DNA from: a bacterium CG2_30_54_10
GTDB lineage: Bacteria; Muiribacteriota; Ozemobacteria; Ozemobacterales; Ozemobacteraceae
Direction: 5' to 3'
Length of the DNA stretch: 6,742 nt
NCBI GenBank assembly: GCA_001872985.1
Contig: MNYA01000219.1
Location: forward strand, 1-6,742
In this document: positions 5,310 to 6,742 of the stretch, in pieces
How the letters are laid out: each line of letters starts with the position of its first letter
Numbering within the stretch: position 1 is the first letter of the stretch
Made by a program: the position numbers and the translations under genes
Notes under the pieces: model-generated
Seen by the model: the letters and a program-made list of their open reading frames with translations, nothing else
The model's database searches: none
Told to the model about the DNA's origin: nothing

Positions 5310-5890
5310 TTTTCCGTTTCGGCTTGCCATTTTTGCCATTGTTTTGATTCTCATTGAAAATATGACCTTTCTTACCGTTTCCGATCGCCTTCTCATCTCA
5401 ATTTTGAAAGATCAGATTGCCCATTACAACCAGAGCACGGGAACTTAACTGATCAACATTTTGTCGCAAAACATGGCGAAGACGGAAAACCGCGAGAGGA
5501 GCATAGTCTTCCTTCAAAATCTCTGAGACAACGTCAAATTGCCCAGCGGCGGTTTTGTTTGTGCTTTGGAAGACAGCGGTAAGGTGGTCGCCTACCCAGG
5601 TATGGGAATGAAACCGGGGCAGGGAATGTCGATGTCCATGGCGTCCGGGAGTTTTGACGGTCTCGAGGGAAAGGCCGGGAGAACGTTCCCATAGGTCTAT
5701 TCTGATTCAACACAAGATGACCTGATTTTGCAATCATGTCCCAGACGATTCCGAATCCCCGAAGTTTTTTCTTTGACGATCGCTTCCCAATCAGCCCTTC
5801 ATTTGCGCTGCCTCACCAACTGAAGCCGGCGACGCAACGACCATTCTCGTGGTAGGCTTTCCCAATGAGCGATGGTTTTCCGACGGTTGA
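5252..5890 (+). pseudogene. Decayed membrane-anchored sensor (Cache-like) gene
   Basis: A coherent protein of about 213 residues can be followed through several lesions. ATG 5252, inside the end of the TetR gene, begins MDAGIQAEKHSSSAGK. One extra A in the A4 tract (5296-5299) joins it to a frame with a membrane segment (FRLAIFAIVLILIENMTFL) and then DRLLISILKDQIAHYN. Nonsense codons follow at 5446 (TAA), 5524 (TGA) and 5692 (TAG), each one C-to-T change from CAA, CGA or CAG. Between them lies KLPSGGFVCALEDSGKVVAY, which resembles the core of extracytoplasmic Cache/PAS sensor domains. One extra base in the T4 tract (5726-5729) continues to SQTIPNPRSFFFDDRFPIS. Another near 5805 reaches SPTEAGDATTILVVGFPNER and a TGA at 5888. 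No output domain or second membrane segment is seen. The end overlaps the next gene's start by 26 bases. The family is assigned by motif resemblance only. Confidence 0.55.
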
Positions 5891-6742
5891 TGATTCCCTT
5901 CTTCGAAAGTGGCTCCGCTGGCTTGTGACAAGCGTCGTCTTTTTCGGGTTTCCCGTTCTGATCGTCGCGTTTTCCATGGATCGTTTATGGCGGCAGGAGG
6001 AACGCATCGATCAGGAAGAAGGGTTCAGATCGCTTGACAGAACGATCCTCGCGCTGAGAAGGCACGAGCGGACGGAAGGCTATCTCGCTGAATTGGTCAA
6101 GAGCCTTGGGCGAAGATCCACGCATTCATCGAATCCGCTTGCGACATTGCAGGATGGGATTTCCCAGCTCGAGGGGCGGTTTCCCGGCGTTTTTAGATTT
6201 ATTGTCGTTGACGCCGAGGGTAACCCCATCGAAGGAGTCTGCCGTGGAAACCCCCCAAGGTCAGTCGCTCAGCGTTTGAGCCGATTTCTTCGAGGTTCCG
6301 CCGATGAGGGGAACTGGAAAGTTATTAAACGGTTCATCGGTTCGCTGGCCAAACCAGAACCAATCCAGCTGCGAGAAGCCGAATTTCAGGAAGTTTCGTA
6401 TGGGAACAAGTACCGCTGGTTCTTTGCCCACTGCGAACCCCGATTTTCGTTGTTCGTTCATGCCACGCACTCCAGCAATTGGCCATATCTTGCGGTTTCG
6501 GACAGAGCCAGGATCCTGCAAAAACGGGTCGATGGGAAAAGGATCGGAAATGCGAGCGGAGCAGCTTCGGCAAAGTCAGAAGCGGGGGAGGCGCCTAAGG
6601 AGGCCGCGGGGAATACGCCCGCGAAAGCGACTGCAAAGTCGGAGACTTGGACTGGGACAGAGAACGGGACTGAGGCGGGGAAAAAGGTCGTGGGAGGCAC
6701 AGGTGTAGGGCCAGTTTCAGTGCCAGCGCCAGTGTCAGTTTC
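5865..6742 (+). CDS. Membrane-anchored extracytoplasmic sensor-like protein, partial at right edge
   Basis: An open frame of 292 codons runs off the window without a stop. ATG 5865 (MSDGFPTVDD) is the first start after an in-frame TAG at 5853, with a modest ribosome site (ggtagg, 5851-5856). A basic N-terminus leads to one clear membrane segment (about 18-37, LVTSVVFFGFPVLIVAF), then a charged helical region (RLWRQEERIDQEEGF onward, 40-85) and a globular part. That part includes FRFIVVDAEGNPIEG (110-124), a beta-hairpin often seen in Cache/PAS sensor domains, and RWFFAHCEPRFSLFVHA (184-200). From about 228 the chain becomes low complexity, rich in Ala, Gly, Lys, Thr and Glu, and ends in Pro/Ser-Val dipeptides. 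The layout fits the N-terminal half of a signalling protein whose output domain lies beyond the edge: a phosphatase, kinase, cyclase or chemoreceptor. I cannot tell which. Its start overlaps the decayed sensor gene, suggesting one former operon. Confidence 0.85.
   Translation, partial: MSDGFPTVDDSLLRKWLRWLVTSVVFFGFPVLIVAFSMDRLWRQEERIDQEEGFRSLDRTILALRRHERTEGYLAELVKSLGRRSTHSSNPLATLQDGISQLEGRFPGVFRFIVVDAEGNPIEGVCRGNPPRSVAQRLSRFLRGSADEGNWKVIKRFIGSLAKPEPIQLREAEFQEVSYGNKYRWFFAHCEPRFSLFVHATHSSNWPYLAVSDRARILQKRVDGKRIGNASGAASAKSEAGEAPKEAAGNTPAKATAKSETWTGTENGTEAGKKVVGGTGVGPVSVPAPVSV
6711..6742 (+). repeat. Hexanucleotide repeat encoding (P/S)-V dipeptides, cut by the edge
   Basis: Five consecutive hexamers follow the pattern YCAGYK (ccagtt, tcagtg, ccagcg, ccagtg, tcagtt) and a sixth begins at the edge. 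In the gene's frame they encode PV, SV, PA, PV, SV. The array is in phase, so copy changes would preserve the frame. Its full length lies outside the window. Confidence 0.7.

Noticed and set aside
5534..5737. Minus-strand ORF of 67 residues
   Set aside because: It lies opposite the Cache-like segment of the decayed sensor gene, and its composition looks like an antisense shadow.
6304..6708. Plus-strand ORF of 134 residues
   Set aside because: It is out of frame with the open reading frame from 5865, which explains the region better. The Arg-rich tail is the low-complexity linker read in the wrong frame.
5865..6742. Assignment of the last gene as a SpoIIE-type phosphatase, kinase or cyclase
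   Set aside because: The N-terminal layout would suit any of these, but no output-domain residue is inside the window.

Overview
The window is bacterial. It carries a histidine kinase and sigma-54-type response regulator pair, a TetR-family repressor, a broken serine recombinase, and many palindromic interspersed repeats in the gaps. Moderate-to-high GC, kinases with two membrane segments and extracytoplasmic sensor domains, and a sigma-54 activator fit a Gram-negative-type or deep-branching lineage. Nothing in the sequence fixes the phylum, and the repeat families seen here occur in several phyla.

Layout. Positions 1-421 hold no credible gene: a 14-bp tandem repeat (7-70), a repeat that can fold into a three-way junction (98-153), and an interspersed palindrome (218-318). 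A small, apparently frameshifted minus-strand reading frame of unknown function lies at 422-645. A two-gene operon follows: a sensor histidine kinase (651-2138) overlapping by 4 bp an NtrC-family response regulator (2135-3733). The regulator has an unusual 60-residue linker made of tetrapeptide repeats between its AAA+ and Fis domains. Positions 3734-4086 are a cluster of nested palindromic repeats. A 5'-truncated resolvase/invertase gene follows on the minus strand (4087-4503).

A TetR-family repressor (4641-5309) comes next, with a recognisable promoter and a palindromic candidate operator. Downstream on the same strand is what I read as a decayed gene for a membrane-anchored sensor protein (5252-5890). 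Its reading frame can be followed through three nonsense codons and about three one-base shifts. The last gene (5865 to the right edge) is intact but cut by the window. It encodes a membrane-anchored protein with an extracytoplasmic domain that runs into a low-complexity linker and, at the very edge, a hexanucleotide repeat.

How the genes relate. The kinase probably senses an unidentified extracytoplasmic signal and phosphorylates Asp51 of the regulator, which would activate sigma-54 promoters; the targets are not visible here. The TetR gene and the two genes after it are co-oriented and overlap, so they may once have formed a repressor-controlled sensor operon, now partly degraded. I see no wholly new system. 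The more unusual signals are in-frame short tandem repeats expanding interdomain linkers in two signalling proteins, the decayed sensor gene, and the layered palindromic repeats.
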